A stretch of DNA of 64,000 nucleotides from positions 1 to 64,000 of the forward strand of contig JAIDQZ010000010.1 in NCBI GenBank assembly GCA_029062005.1. Reading direction: 5' to 3'. Every line of letters begins with the position of its first letter. Positions within the stretch are counted from its first letter, which is position 1. The stretch is from Muribaculaceae bacterium (GTDB lineage Bacteria > Bacteroidota > Bacteroidia > Bacteroidales > Muribaculaceae). The position numbers and the translations under genes are program-made. Of the stretch, positions 8,223 through 15,945 are shown piece by piece. Under the pieces are notes generated by a model. That model was given only the letters and a program-made list of their open reading frames with translations. It ran no database searches and was not told where the DNA came from.

Positions 8223-8780
8223 ATGAAAGCACACAGAATCTTATCAATGGCAGCAGCCATCATCTTTGCCATCGGCACTATATCAGCACAAAACAGCGCT
8301 CCGGCTCCCGGCTCGGGAGGAGCGTTCACACCAAATACCGGCAACAGCGCGCCGGCTCCGGGGGCAGGCGGAGCATTCACACCCAACGTGCCTCAGGGAT
8401 CAGGTCCCGGAGCAGGATTCGGACCAAACGTACCGATGTGGGGGACAAGCAATTCCATGATGAACGGAGGTCCATGGGGACCGGGTGCATTCTCAGGTCC
8501 TTACAACAACAGTCCCGGATATAATTACGGTCAATCCAAAGTCATTGCCGTCGGATATGACTCTCAAGGAGTATGGGAAACAATTCCTATGGTAGTAAGC
8601 TGGGAATGGAATGGCTTCTTCTATGACGTAAACGTGGAGAACGCATGGAATCCCTGGACCCAGATGTGGGAAGGAGGCAATCTCGACATACCCGCCTTCC
8701 AGACATCTTACACGCTTCGCGGAGTGCCATATTCATGGTATGCCAACCTGTCAACCGGCACTTATTATTTCAACTTATAA
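8223..8780 (+). CDS. Small secreted protein with NSAPAPG-GGAFTPN repeats
   Basis: The family is not recognised. The 185-residue product has a clear signal peptide (residues 1-22, cleavage near 'TISAQ'). Residues 23-56 hold two tandem copies of a 17-residue unit, 'NSAPAPGSGGAFTPN' and 'NSAPAPGAGGAFTPN', followed by a Gly/Pro/Asn-rich stretch to about residue 100. Residues 105-185 look like a compact beta domain rich in Trp and Tyr ('VSWEWNGFFYDVNVENAWNP'). There is no lipobox, so it is probably periplasmic or surface-exposed. It stands alone, with a 5' stem-loop before it and a family A palindrome behind it. The low-complexity part may be a linker or assembly region; no function is assigned. 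Confidence 0.75.
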   Translation: MKAHRILSMAAAIIFAIGTISAQNSAPAPGSGGAFTPNTGNSAPAPGAGGAFTPNVPQGSGPGAGFGPNVPMWGTSNSMMNGGPWGPGAFSGPYNNSPGYNYGQSKVIAVGYDSQGVWETIPMVVSWEWNGFFYDVNVENAWNPWTQMWEGGNLDIPAFQTSYTLRGVPYSWYANLSTGTYYFNL

Positions 8781-8820
8781 TCAAGATTGAGAATTGAGGA
8801 TAATTTTTCAAACAAACAGG

Positions 8821-8852
8821 TAGGGACGCACGGCTCGTGCGTCCGCTTTTTT
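8821..8852 (+). terminator. Family A palindrome acting as terminator, locus 3
   Basis: A single perfect unit (8824-8844) is followed by GCTTTTTTG. It lies 43 nt after the stop of the small secreted protein, and no second unit is present. The position and T-run fit an intrinsic terminator. Confidence 0.75.
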
Positions 8853-8865
8853 GTATACGATTTTT

Positions 8866-8897
8866 TTTGCAAATCTCCATAATTATCACTAAATTTG
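8866..8897 (+). promoter_or_regulatory. Promoter of trpS (TTTG-N20-TAAATTTG)
   Basis: TTTG at 8866-8869 and TAAATTTG at 8890-8897 are separated by 20 nt, a full match to the Bacteroidetes -33/-7 consensus. The start codon of trpS follows 34 nt downstream. Confidence 0.8.
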
Positions 8898-8931
8898 CAT
8901 AAAATATAACAATAATATCTTATTTCATCTT

Positions 8932-10044
8932 ATGAATTCAGAAAATCCGGCTGCACAGGCTGAACAGAATAGCAATCTCCGTCCCGACGGAAGCAAAAAG
9001 ATCGTACTTAGCGGCATCCGCTCTACCGGCAACCTCCACTTGGGCAACTACTATGGAGCTCTCCAGAAATTCGTGAAAATGCAGGATGACTACGACAGCC
9101 GCTATTTCATCGCCGATCTACATGCACTTACCACAAATCCGGATCCCAAAGCCCTTCACGAAAGCGTGAAGCAGATCCTCGCCGAGTACCTTGCAGCTGG
9201 TCTTGACCCTGACAAGAATATTCTATATGTACAGAGTGACATACCTGAAATATCAGAGATGTATCTTCTTATGAACATGCACGTGGGCATAGGAGAACTT
9301 ATGAGAACGGCATCATTCAAGGATAAGGCTCGCAAAGCCCTCGGCATCACCTCAGAGAATGACGAGATTGAGAAGGAAATCATAGGCAACCAGAACAATA
9401 ATGCCAGGGTCAATGCCGGACTTCTCACCTATCCTACCCTCATGGCTGTCGATATACTCATACATCATGCCGACTACGTGCCTGTAGGCAAAGATCAGGA
9501 GCAGCATCTTGAACTTACACGCCGCTTCGGGCGCCGCTTCAACTCATTCTATGGAGTGGACTATTTCAAAGAACCGGTGAATTTCAATTTCGGGGGAGAA
9601 GCTATCAAGGTTCCAGGTCTTGACGGAAGCGGCAAGATGGGCAAAAGCGAAGGCAACTGCATCTATCTTATTGATGATGAAAAGACTCTCCGTAAGAAAG
9701 TGATGAGAGCTGTGACAGATGCAGGTCCTACTGAACCGAACTCACCCGTCTCGCAACCAGTAGAAAATCTTTTCACCCTCATGGATCTCGTGAGCGGTAA
9801 GGATACGACAGATCACTTCCGTGAGAAATATGCAGACTGCAGTATCCGCTACGGAGACCTAAAGAAGCAACTTGCCGAAGACTTGCTGAAGGTGACGCTT
9901 CCTATCCGCCAGCGCATTCTTGACATCCGCGATAATGACGAATATCTGTCGAAGATAGTAAAACAGGGTGCGGAGCGCACACGCGAATATGCAGCCAAGA
10001 CACTCAAGGACGTACGTGAGATAATGGGTATCAGAAAAATATGA
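8932..10044 (+). CDS. trpS: Tryptophanyl-tRNA synthetase
   Basis: The 370-residue class I synthetase charges tRNA-Trp in the cytosol. The HIGH-type motif is 'HLGN' (residues 36-39, within 'STGNLHLGNYYGAL') and the KMSKS-type motif is 'KMGKS' near residue 238. An N-terminal extension of about 20 polar residues precedes the catalytic core, so a later start is possible, but ATG 8932 sits at the usual distance from a good promoter. Its last codons overlap the start of the ABC binding-protein gene by 4 nt, so translation of the two is probably coupled. Confidence 0.95.
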   Translation: MNSENPAAQAEQNSNLRPDGSKKIVLSGIRSTGNLHLGNYYGALQKFVKMQDDYDSRYFIADLHALTTNPDPKALHESVKQILAEYLAAGLDPDKNILYVQSDIPEISEMYLLMNMHVGIGELMRTASFKDKARKALGITSENDEIEKEIIGNQNNNARVNAGLLTYPTLMAVDILIHHADYVPVGKDQEQHLELTRRFGRRFNSFYGVDYFKEPVNFNFGGEAIKVPGLDGSGKMGKSEGNCIYLIDDEKTLRKKVMRAVTDAGPTEPNSPVSQPVENLFTLMDLVSGKDTTDHFREKYADCSIRYGDLKKQLAEDLLKVTLPIRQRILDIRDNDEYLSKIVKQGAERTREYAAKTLKDVREIMGIRKI

Positions 10045-10904
10045 GATTCATTTCCATTTTCAGTCTATTGATGATGATATTGAGCGGTTGCGCCAGCGGT
10101 CAGAAAGAAGACCGCGATGCAATCGCTGTCAGTTTTGATCCCCAGGCATGGATGATCAAGCAGATATCAGGTGATGATTTCGATATCATTACTCTCCTGC
10201 CACCGGGAACTGATCCGGAAACTTACCAACCATCGATAGGCACTATGAAAAGTCTTGGAAACGCAAAGGTCTTCTTTTCTCTCGGCACATCGGGCTTTGA
10301 ACACAGGATCAGCGACAATATTCACTCTAATTTCCCCGAGCTGAAGATTGCAGACTGTGCCGACGGTATTGAAAAAATCACAGGCACCCACGAATATCAT
10401 TCAGGGACAAACGGTCATGACCATCAGGAGGACTTCGACCCGCATATGCTTTCATCCATCCGCAACTGCATAATCATAGCCGAAAACATGACTCAGACGC
10501 TTATGCGGGTAAGACCGGATAAAGCCGCACAATACCGCACAGCCGGAAATGATCTGAAAGAAAAGCTGATGGCAATGGATGACTCAATTGTCTCCATGGA
10601 CATAAAAGGGAAAGCATTTGCAATCAGGCATCCGTCACTCTCCTATTTCGCCCGAGACTACGGACTTATCCAGATAAATCTTCAAGCCGACGGAAAGGAA
10701 GCATCCCCGCTTCAACTCAGGAAACGCATGGAAGAAATGAAAGGATCAGATACAAAAGTATTCATTATTGAGAAGGAACATTCATCTGCAGGAGATAAGG
10801 AAACGGCACGTCAATTAGATCTCAAGACAATAGATGTCTCTCTCAACTCTTCATCCTGGCTCGACAATCTAATGGAAACAGCAAATGAAATTAATAGGGA
10901 TTGA
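10041..10904 (+). CDS. znuA: Zinc/manganese-type ABC transporter substrate-binding lipoprotein
   Basis: The 287-residue product has a signal peptide with lipobox 'MILSGC' (Cys17) and the cluster A-I metal-binding protein fold. A His/Asp-rich loop at about residues 116-133 ('HEYHSGTNGHDHQEDFDPH') is typical of ZnuA proteins and suggests zinc. Further ligands are likely the His in 'IRHPSLSYFARDYGL' and the acidic 'IIEKEHSS' segment. It overlaps trpS by 4 nt and the ATPase gene by 20 nt, so the three form one transcript. I call it zinc-type by the His-rich loop; manganese cannot be excluded. Confidence 0.85.
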   Translation: MRFISIFSLLMMILSGCASGQKEDRDAIAVSFDPQAWMIKQISGDDFDIITLLPPGTDPETYQPSIGTMKSLGNAKVFFSLGTSGFEHRISDNIHSNFPELKIADCADGIEKITGTHEYHSGTNGHDHQEDFDPHMLSSIRNCIIIAENMTQTLMRVRPDKAAQYRTAGNDLKEKLMAMDDSIVSMDIKGKAFAIRHPSLSYFARDYGLIQINLQADGKEASPLQLRKRMEEMKGSDTKVFIIEKEHSSAGDKETARQLDLKTIDVSLNSSSWLDNLMETANEINRD

Positions 10905-11568
10905 CGATATATCGGTAAGGTTTGACAGCAAGACGATACTCGATCATGTCTCCCTGAGTGTTGATAAGGGGGACTTCATGGCTATCACGGGTCCAAACGG
11001 CGGAGGAAAGACAACGCTTCTCAGAGTAATGCTGCGCCTTTTACGTCCAAATTCGGGGTCTGTGACATATTATGCCGATGGAGCGGAAGCCAAAAGGCTG
11101 CGAATAGGCTATCTTCCTCAAAAAAGCAATATCGACACGCGCTTTCCTATCACTGTGGAGGAAGCTATAAAATCAGGACAGATAAAGGGGATTTTCAAAC
11201 GCAGGACTTCCAAAGATGATGATGACTTCCACAGAGTCGCCGGAATGTGCGGAGTAAGCGAATATCTTGACAGTACAGTGGGTGCTTTGTCTGGCGGACA
11301 GCTTCAACGCACTTTGCTGGCGAGAGCCCTCGTCTCGAATCCTGAAGTAATAGTGCTCGATGAACCACTAAGTTATGTAGACAAGGCTTTCGAACGTCAG
11401 ATATATTCAATGATGGAGGAACTTGCAAAAGAGCATACCATTGTTCTTGTAAGTCACGAAATGTCGGTCATCTCAGGCATGGCAAACCGACATATCATAA
11501 TAGACAGGGGAATTCACGAATGCTGTGCGCATCATCACTCATTTACGGAATGCTGTGATAATTTTTAA
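10885..11568 (+). CDS. znuC: Metal ABC transporter ATP-binding protein
   Basis: The 227-residue ATPase of a metal-uptake ABC transporter carries Walker A 'GPNGGGKT' (36-43), the signature 'LSGGQLQR' and Walker B 'VIVLDEP'. It ends in a Cys/His-rich tail ('HECCAHHHSFTECC') that could bind metal. It overlaps the binding-protein gene by 20 nt. The membrane permease expected next is missing: the following 230 nt are repeats, then an unrelated gene. The permease must be elsewhere, or this locus has lost it. Confidence 0.88.
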   Translation: MKLIGIDDISVRFDSKTILDHVSLSVDKGDFMAITGPNGGGKTTLLRVMLRLLRPNSGSVTYYADGAEAKRLRIGYLPQKSNIDTRFPITVEEAIKSGQIKGIFKRRTSKDDDDFHRVAGMCGVSEYLDSTVGALSGGQLQRTLLARALVSNPEVIVLDEPLSYVDKAFERQIYSMMEELAKEHTIVLVSHEMSVISGMANRHIIIDRGIHECCAHHHSFTECCDNF

Positions 11569-11582
11569 TTGAGAACTAATAT

Positions 11583-11722
11583 TAATTGAGAATTGAGAAT
11601 TGAGAATTGAGAATTGAGTTTCTGCTTTGCAGCAAAAGAACCAAGAGTCAAGAGTCAAGGGTCAAGAATCAAGGGTCAAGCAAATTCTAAATTCTAAATT
11701 CTCAATTCTCAATTCTAAATTA
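11583..11722. repeat. Three different 7-mer arrays in one gap, family B
   Basis: A run of about five AATTGAG units (11583-11618) is followed by five CAAGAGT-like units (11642-11676) and then by about six AAATTCT/CTCAATT units (11681-11722), the inverse of the first. The array begins right behind the znuC stop. From 11723 to 11799 nothing else was recognised. Confidence 0.85.
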
Positions 11723-11799
11723 CAAAATGGGTGGGGAGCAACCTGCGGGCGCAACTGGAGTAACGGAATTATAACTAAGAATTTGAATATAGCTGAAAG

Positions 11800-13029
11800 A
11801 TGATACTGAATTATATCTGGATAGGATTCCTGCTCATAGCATTTCTTATGGCTGTCGGAACATCCCTCGCCACAGGAGTCACAACAATCTGGAGCGACAT
11901 CATGAATGCTTCTTTTACACAGGCGGCATTCGCTTTTGAGATATCGCTGGGGCTCACCGGTGTGCTGTCGCTATGGATGGGAATAATGAAAATAGGAGAA
12001 AAGGGAGGAGTAACCACAGGTATGGCACGTCTCGTCAGTCCATTTTTCTCCCGTCTTTTTCCCGGCATCCCCAAGGATCATCCCGCAATGGGTGCCATAT
12101 TCATGAATCTCTCCGCCAACATGCTCGGGCTCGATAACGCAGCAACTCCAATGGGTCTGCGTGCCATGCAGGAGATGCAGACACTCAATAAGCAAAAGGA
12201 TACGGCAACCGACGCCATGATAATGTTCTTGGTACTCAACAGCAGCGGACTTTGCCTTATCCCGGTCAGCATAATGATGTATCGCGCACAAGGAGGAGCC
12301 GCTAATCCCACCGATGTATTCATTCCTATACTTCTCGCCACGGCAATAGCCACACTTGTCGGTCTGATTGCATTATGCCTTAAGCAGCGCATTCGCATGG
12401 ATGCCGTGTTATGGAGCTGGCTTGGAGGAATAGCTGCAGTAGTGGGAGGTGTTGCCTGGTGGTTTTCGACTCTGCCCGCCAATAAAGTTGAGCACTACTC
12501 CACGTTTGCTGCTAATTTTCTTCTTTTCAGTGTGATAATAATTTTTATATTGGCAGGTCTACGGAAGAAAGTCAATGTTTATGACTGCTTCATTGAAGGA
12601 GCAAAAGAAGGATTCAAAACTGCAGTCGGAATCATTCCATATCTTGTGGCAATTTTGGTAGCCATAGGAATGTTCAGGGCATCAGGAGCCCTTGATGCAG
12701 CAACAGGAGCTGTAGAATCAGCTCTTGCATCCTGTGGGTTAGACACACAATGGGTAGGAGCCCTGCCCACAATGCTGATGAAGCCACTGAGCGGAAGCGG
12801 AAGCTGCGCCATGATGCTTGATGTCATGAAAGCAGAGGGCGCGGATGCGTTCGTAAGCCGACTCTCCGCCGTAGTCAGAGGAAGTACTGACACCACATTC
12901 TACATCCTCGCTGTCTATTTCGGCTCTGTAGGAGTAATGAAGACCCGCTACGCAGCCGGCTACGCCCTTCTCGCCGACATCACCGGCGCCATAGCCGCAG
13001 TCTTCATCGCATACTTGTTCTGGGGATAA
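11800..13029 (+). CDS. Fused SpmA/SpmB-type nucleoside-recognition membrane protein
   Basis: The 409-residue membrane protein has two Gate (nucleoside recognition) domains in a row. Residues 1-200 resemble SpmA ('NMLGLDNAATPMGLRAM') and residues about 225-409 resemble SpmB ('MKPLSGSGSCAMMLDVM', 'RGSTDTTFYILAVYFGS'). Clostridia and bacilli use the pair in spore maturation, but Bacteroidetes make no spores and the fused form is widespread there with unknown substrate; transport of a small polar compound is likely. It stands alone between a repeat-filled gap and a gap of 217 nt that holds only the promoter of the next gene. Confidence 0.88.
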   Translation: MILNYIWIGFLLIAFLMAVGTSLATGVTTIWSDIMNASFTQAAFAFEISLGLTGVLSLWMGIMKIGEKGGVTTGMARLVSPFFSRLFPGIPKDHPAMGAIFMNLSANMLGLDNAATPMGLRAMQEMQTLNKQKDTATDAMIMFLVLNSSGLCLIPVSIMMYRAQGGAANPTDVFIPILLATAIATLVGLIALCLKQRIRMDAVLWSWLGGIAAVVGGVAWWFSTLPANKVEHYSTFAANFLLFSVIIIFILAGLRKKVNVYDCFIEGAKEGFKTAVGIIPYLVAILVAIGMFRASGALDAATGAVESALASCGLDTQWVGALPTMLMKPLSGSGSCAMMLDVMKAEGADAFVSRLSAVVRGSTDTTFYILAVYFGSVGVMKTRYAAGYALLADITGAIAAVFIAYLFWG

Positions 13030-13185
13030 CCCGCTACTAAGCAGAGCCTCGAACGGAAACGACTGCACCTCGCTGAAACCAAGGCTCCATCTCAGAAAAA
13101 AGCATGATATCTTCTCATCGAAAATAACATTGCACTTTTTATGGGATTACGGTATGCTCGATGTTTAATAATTATACAAGAAAAG

Positions 13186-13216
13186 TTGTAAGTACGGAAA
13201 AAAGGTATTACATTTG
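13186..13216 (+). promoter_or_regulatory. Promoter of the GH30 gene (TTG-N20-TACATTTG)
   Basis: TTG at 13186-13188 and TACATTTG at 13209-13216 have the 20-nt spacing of the other promoters here. The ATG follows 30 nt downstream. The stretch 13030-13185 holds no gene or repeat that I can recognise. Confidence 0.75.
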
Positions 13217-13246
13217 TAAAATCAATAACAACTTAACACATTTACC

Positions 13247-15742
13247 ATGAAAAAGCAACTGACCTTGTGCTTACTGTTGCTGACATTATGCCTGCCCTTC
13301 ACAGTTAAATCACAGTATGCCGGCAAGCATTATATCATGCATGGCAGCGGTCTGCATCTCGCCAAATCGGCAAAAAGCGGAATCATAGAGTCTGCTTCTG
13401 CTGCTGATCCACAAATAATGAATATCACTGATGCCGGCAACGGATACTTCCGTATCCAGGCACCAGATGGAACCTACATGGCAAAAAGCGGCGCTAATGC
13501 CTGGAACACCGGGTTCATATCCGACAGTGGCAGCGATGCTGTATTATTTCAGTTTGAAGAAAACGGGAAATTCCTAAAAATCAAGAACAAAGCTTCCGGC
13601 AAATATCTTGGAGTGGATGACATCACCGACGGAAGCTCTGTCTATTGCGACAAAGATGGCAGTAATACAAAACATCTGTGGTATCTGGCAGATGAGGTGA
13701 ATGGTGAAATACCTGAAACGAAATACGATGTGCTGGTAAATCCGGGAGCACCACGTCAGGTGTTCGACGGCTGGGGAATATCCCTGTGCTGGTGGGCGCA
13801 CATGTGCGGCAGCTGGCCTGAAGACAAAATCGACACTATAATTGACTGGCTCGTACTGCCTGAGAATTTGAATTACAGTGTATTTCGCTATAACATAGGA
13901 GGAGGAGACGACCCTAATAACACCAATTGCGAGCTGCATCACATGGGCAAAGGCAAAGGACTTAGAGCCGAAATGCCGGGATTCAAACTTTATGAAAATT
14001 CGGAATATGACTGGACAGCAGACGAAGCCCAGATCAAAATAATGCGTAAGATCAAGGAAAGAAGACCTGATGCAATATTCGAGGCGTTCAGCAATTCCGC
14101 GCCATGGTGGATGACTAACAGCGGATGCTGCTCCGGTGCGAAAGAAGCAGGGAAAGACAACCTGAAACCGGGCTACTACGGAGCATTTGCCGACTACCTT
14201 ATTGACGTTATGGTGCATTTCAAAGAAGTCGAAGGCATAGAATTCGCCACTATCGCTCCGTTCAATGAGCCAATGACCAATTTCTGGGGATGCAGCGGAG
14301 TGCAGGAAGGATGCCATTTTGACATGCAGTCGATGTCAGACTTCATAAAAGTGATGTACCCGAAACTGAAGGCTTCCGGTCTGAAGACAGTGATCTCCGG
14401 TTGCGACGAAACAGCTGTAGGTCAGCAGATCGCAGACGTAAAACATTTTAAGAAGGACGGTTCTCTTGGCTTTGTCGGACAGATCAACACCCACACATAT
14501 CAGGGTAGCGTGCAGGACTGCTGCAACCTGAGTGCTTTATGTGCTGCAGAAGGAATTCCATTATGGATGAGCGAGGTAGGCTCGGGAGGAAATGGCATTC
14601 AAGGAAATCTAAATATGGCAAACCGTCTTATCAGGGACATGCGCTATATAGAACCGATCGTATGGTGTGACTGGCAATACTTCGAGGAAGCAAACGACCA
14701 GTGGTGTCTGCTTCAGGGGAACTTTGCCAAAGCGACTGTGAAGCGCGTCAACAACTATTATGTACGCCAGCATTTCACTCAATTCATAAAACCCGGGTAC
14801 ACAATATTGACCTCGACCAACGACAACACCCTTGCTGCCATAAATCCTGACAGAACTGAATTAGTCCTTGTCGTAGTCAATCCCGATGCTGTCAGCAATA
14901 AATATACCGTTGACCTCGGACTATTCGATAATATCGGTCTGCCGGTCACAGCCATTAAGAGCCAGGACAATAGCTACAATAAGGATATGGCTTATGAAAT
15001 CAAGGACAGCTACCTGACATTCGATATCGAAGGTCTGACCATAGCCACTTTTGTAATCCCGGTAGAAAGCACACTCTCAAGCGAACTGACTGACGGAGGA
15101 GAATACTATATACTGCCCCGCCGCTCTGCGACATGTGTAGTCACATCAACAGACGGCACGGTAAGCCTGCAACCGGCAACAATGGACGACAGCCAGATCT
15201 GGAAGGCATCAATCAACGATGGAAAAGTTAAATTCACTAACAGAAACGGTGAGACAATAAACTCCGGCAGCGGTTATGCTTTGTCATGCTCAACGGATCC
15301 GAAAGGCACGGCTGATTTTACGTTGACATCTGTCGGTCAGCAGTATTTCAAGATTGAAACTGCAGGAAAAGCTTTCGATCTTGAAAATGAAAGCAGCAAT
15401 CCCGGCGCTAAGGTAGGAATGTGGGCTTACGGCTCAGATCCGGCAAGCGCGACTCACCGTCAATGGCGTTTTCTTCCTATAGCCACACGCAGCAACATAA
15501 CTCCCGGAGAAGACGGAATAGCCGCTATAAGCACTGATTCCGACATCAATATCGAAGTGTCGAAAGGCATGATCCAGGTATCCGCGCCCATGGCAGGAAA
15601 GATTGTCGTAGCCTCAATTGACGGCAGGATACTCCACACATCGATCACAGACCAAGCCAGCATAGAGCTTTCAAGCGGAATATATGCTGTCACTTATGCG
15701 GGAACTTCGGGTCGAACCTCACACCTTGTTCACGTTCCTTAA
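13247..15742 (+). CDS. Secreted GH30 glycoside hydrolase with two trefoil-like domains
   Basis: The 831-residue enzyme has a signal peptide (1-22). Residues 24-150 look like a ricin/fascin-type beta-trefoil. Residues about 160-610 are a GH30 (beta/alpha)8 barrel with a beta side domain: 'FDGWGISLCWWA' opens the barrel, 'FNEP' gives the acid/base Glu341 and 'WMSEVG' the nucleophile Glu443. The opening motif recalls the beta-1,6-galactanase subfamily, but the substrate is inferred. Residues about 620-745 form a second trefoil-like domain, and the last 65 residues ('SIDGRILHTS', 'SSGIYAVTYAG') resemble a type IX secretion sorting domain. It has its own promoter and no SusC/SusD genes beside it. 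Confidence 0.87.
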   Translation: MKKQLTLCLLLLTLCLPFTVKSQYAGKHYIMHGSGLHLAKSAKSGIIESASAADPQIMNITDAGNGYFRIQAPDGTYMAKSGANAWNTGFISDSGSDAVLFQFEENGKFLKIKNKASGKYLGVDDITDGSSVYCDKDGSNTKHLWYLADEVNGEIPETKYDVLVNPGAPRQVFDGWGISLCWWAHMCGSWPEDKIDTIIDWLVLPENLNYSVFRYNIGGGDDPNNTNCELHHMGKGKGLRAEMPGFKLYENSEYDWTADEAQIKIMRKIKERRPDAIFEAFSNSAPWWMTNSGCCSGAKEAGKDNLKPGYYGAFADYLIDVMVHFKEVEGIEFATIAPFNEPMTNFWGCSGVQEGCHFDMQSMSDFIKVMYPKLKASGLKTVISGCDETAVGQQIADVKHFKKDGSLGFVGQINTHTYQGSVQDCCNLSALCAAEGIPLWMSEVGSGGNGIQGNLNMANRLIRDMRYIEPIVWCDWQYFEEANDQWCLLQGNFAKATVKRVNNYYVRQHFTQFIKPGYTILTSTNDNTLAAINPDRTELVLVVVNPDAVSNKYTVDLGLFDNIGLPVTAIKSQDNSYNKDMAYEIKDSYLTFDIEGLTIATFVIPVESTLSSELTDGGEYYILPRRSATCVVTSTDGTVSLQPATMDDSQIWKASINDGKVKFTNRNGETINSGSGYALSCSTDPKGTADFTLTSVGQQYFKIETAGKAFDLENESSNPGAKVGMWAYGSDPASATHRQWRFLPIATRSNITPGEDGIAAISTDSDINIEVSKGMIQVSAPMAGKIVVASIDGRILHTSITDQASIELSSGIYAVTYAGTSGRTSHLVHVP

Positions 15743-15781
15743 TGAGTATCCGGGACGTTGAAAAAACATTTCCCGGATTTC

Positions 15782-15812
15782 TTGACTATGTCAAAATATT
15801 TTTGTAATTTTG
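15782..15812 (+). promoter_or_regulatory. Promoter of the pyr block (TTG-N20-TAATTTTG)
   Basis: TTG at 15782-15784 and TAATTTTG at 15805-15812 are 20 nt apart. Transcription should begin near 15816-15820, giving a leader of about 130 nt before pyrC. Confidence 0.8.
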
Positions 15813-15821
15813 CATTCCGAA

Positions 15822-15869
15822 ATGACACGGAATATGATACATAAAAAATATCAACATACGGCATACTGA
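15822..15869 (+). CDS. Candidate 15-aa leader peptide of the pyr block
   Basis: An ATG right after the predicted transcription start opens a 15-codon frame (MTRNMIHKKYQHTAY). Its stop lies 9 nt before an intrinsic terminator. The layout resembles leader-peptide attenuators such as that of enterobacterial pyrBI. Translation of this ORF is not shown by the sequence, and the ATG is only a few nucleotides from the expected 5' end. Confidence 0.4.
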   Translation: MTRNMIHKKYQHTAY

Positions 15870-15878
15870 CTGTAGAGG

Positions 15879-15912
15879 ACACGCACCCCCCTAAGGGTTG
15901 CGTGTTTTTTTT
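15879..15912 (+). terminator. Intrinsic terminator/attenuator in the pyrC leader
   Basis: ACACGCA and TGCGTGT pair, CCC/GGG extends the stem inside, and TTTTTTTT follows. It stands between the promoter and pyrC with no other complete gene before it, so it should limit read-through into the pyr block. Confidence 0.8.
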
Positions 15913-15945
15913 ATGTTAACAATTAAATATAAATAAAATAAAGAA

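Noticed and set aside
11583-11722. The 7-mer arrays could be a CRISPR array.
   Set aside because: Units are 7 nt and contiguous without spacers, several unit types are mixed, and no cas gene is present.
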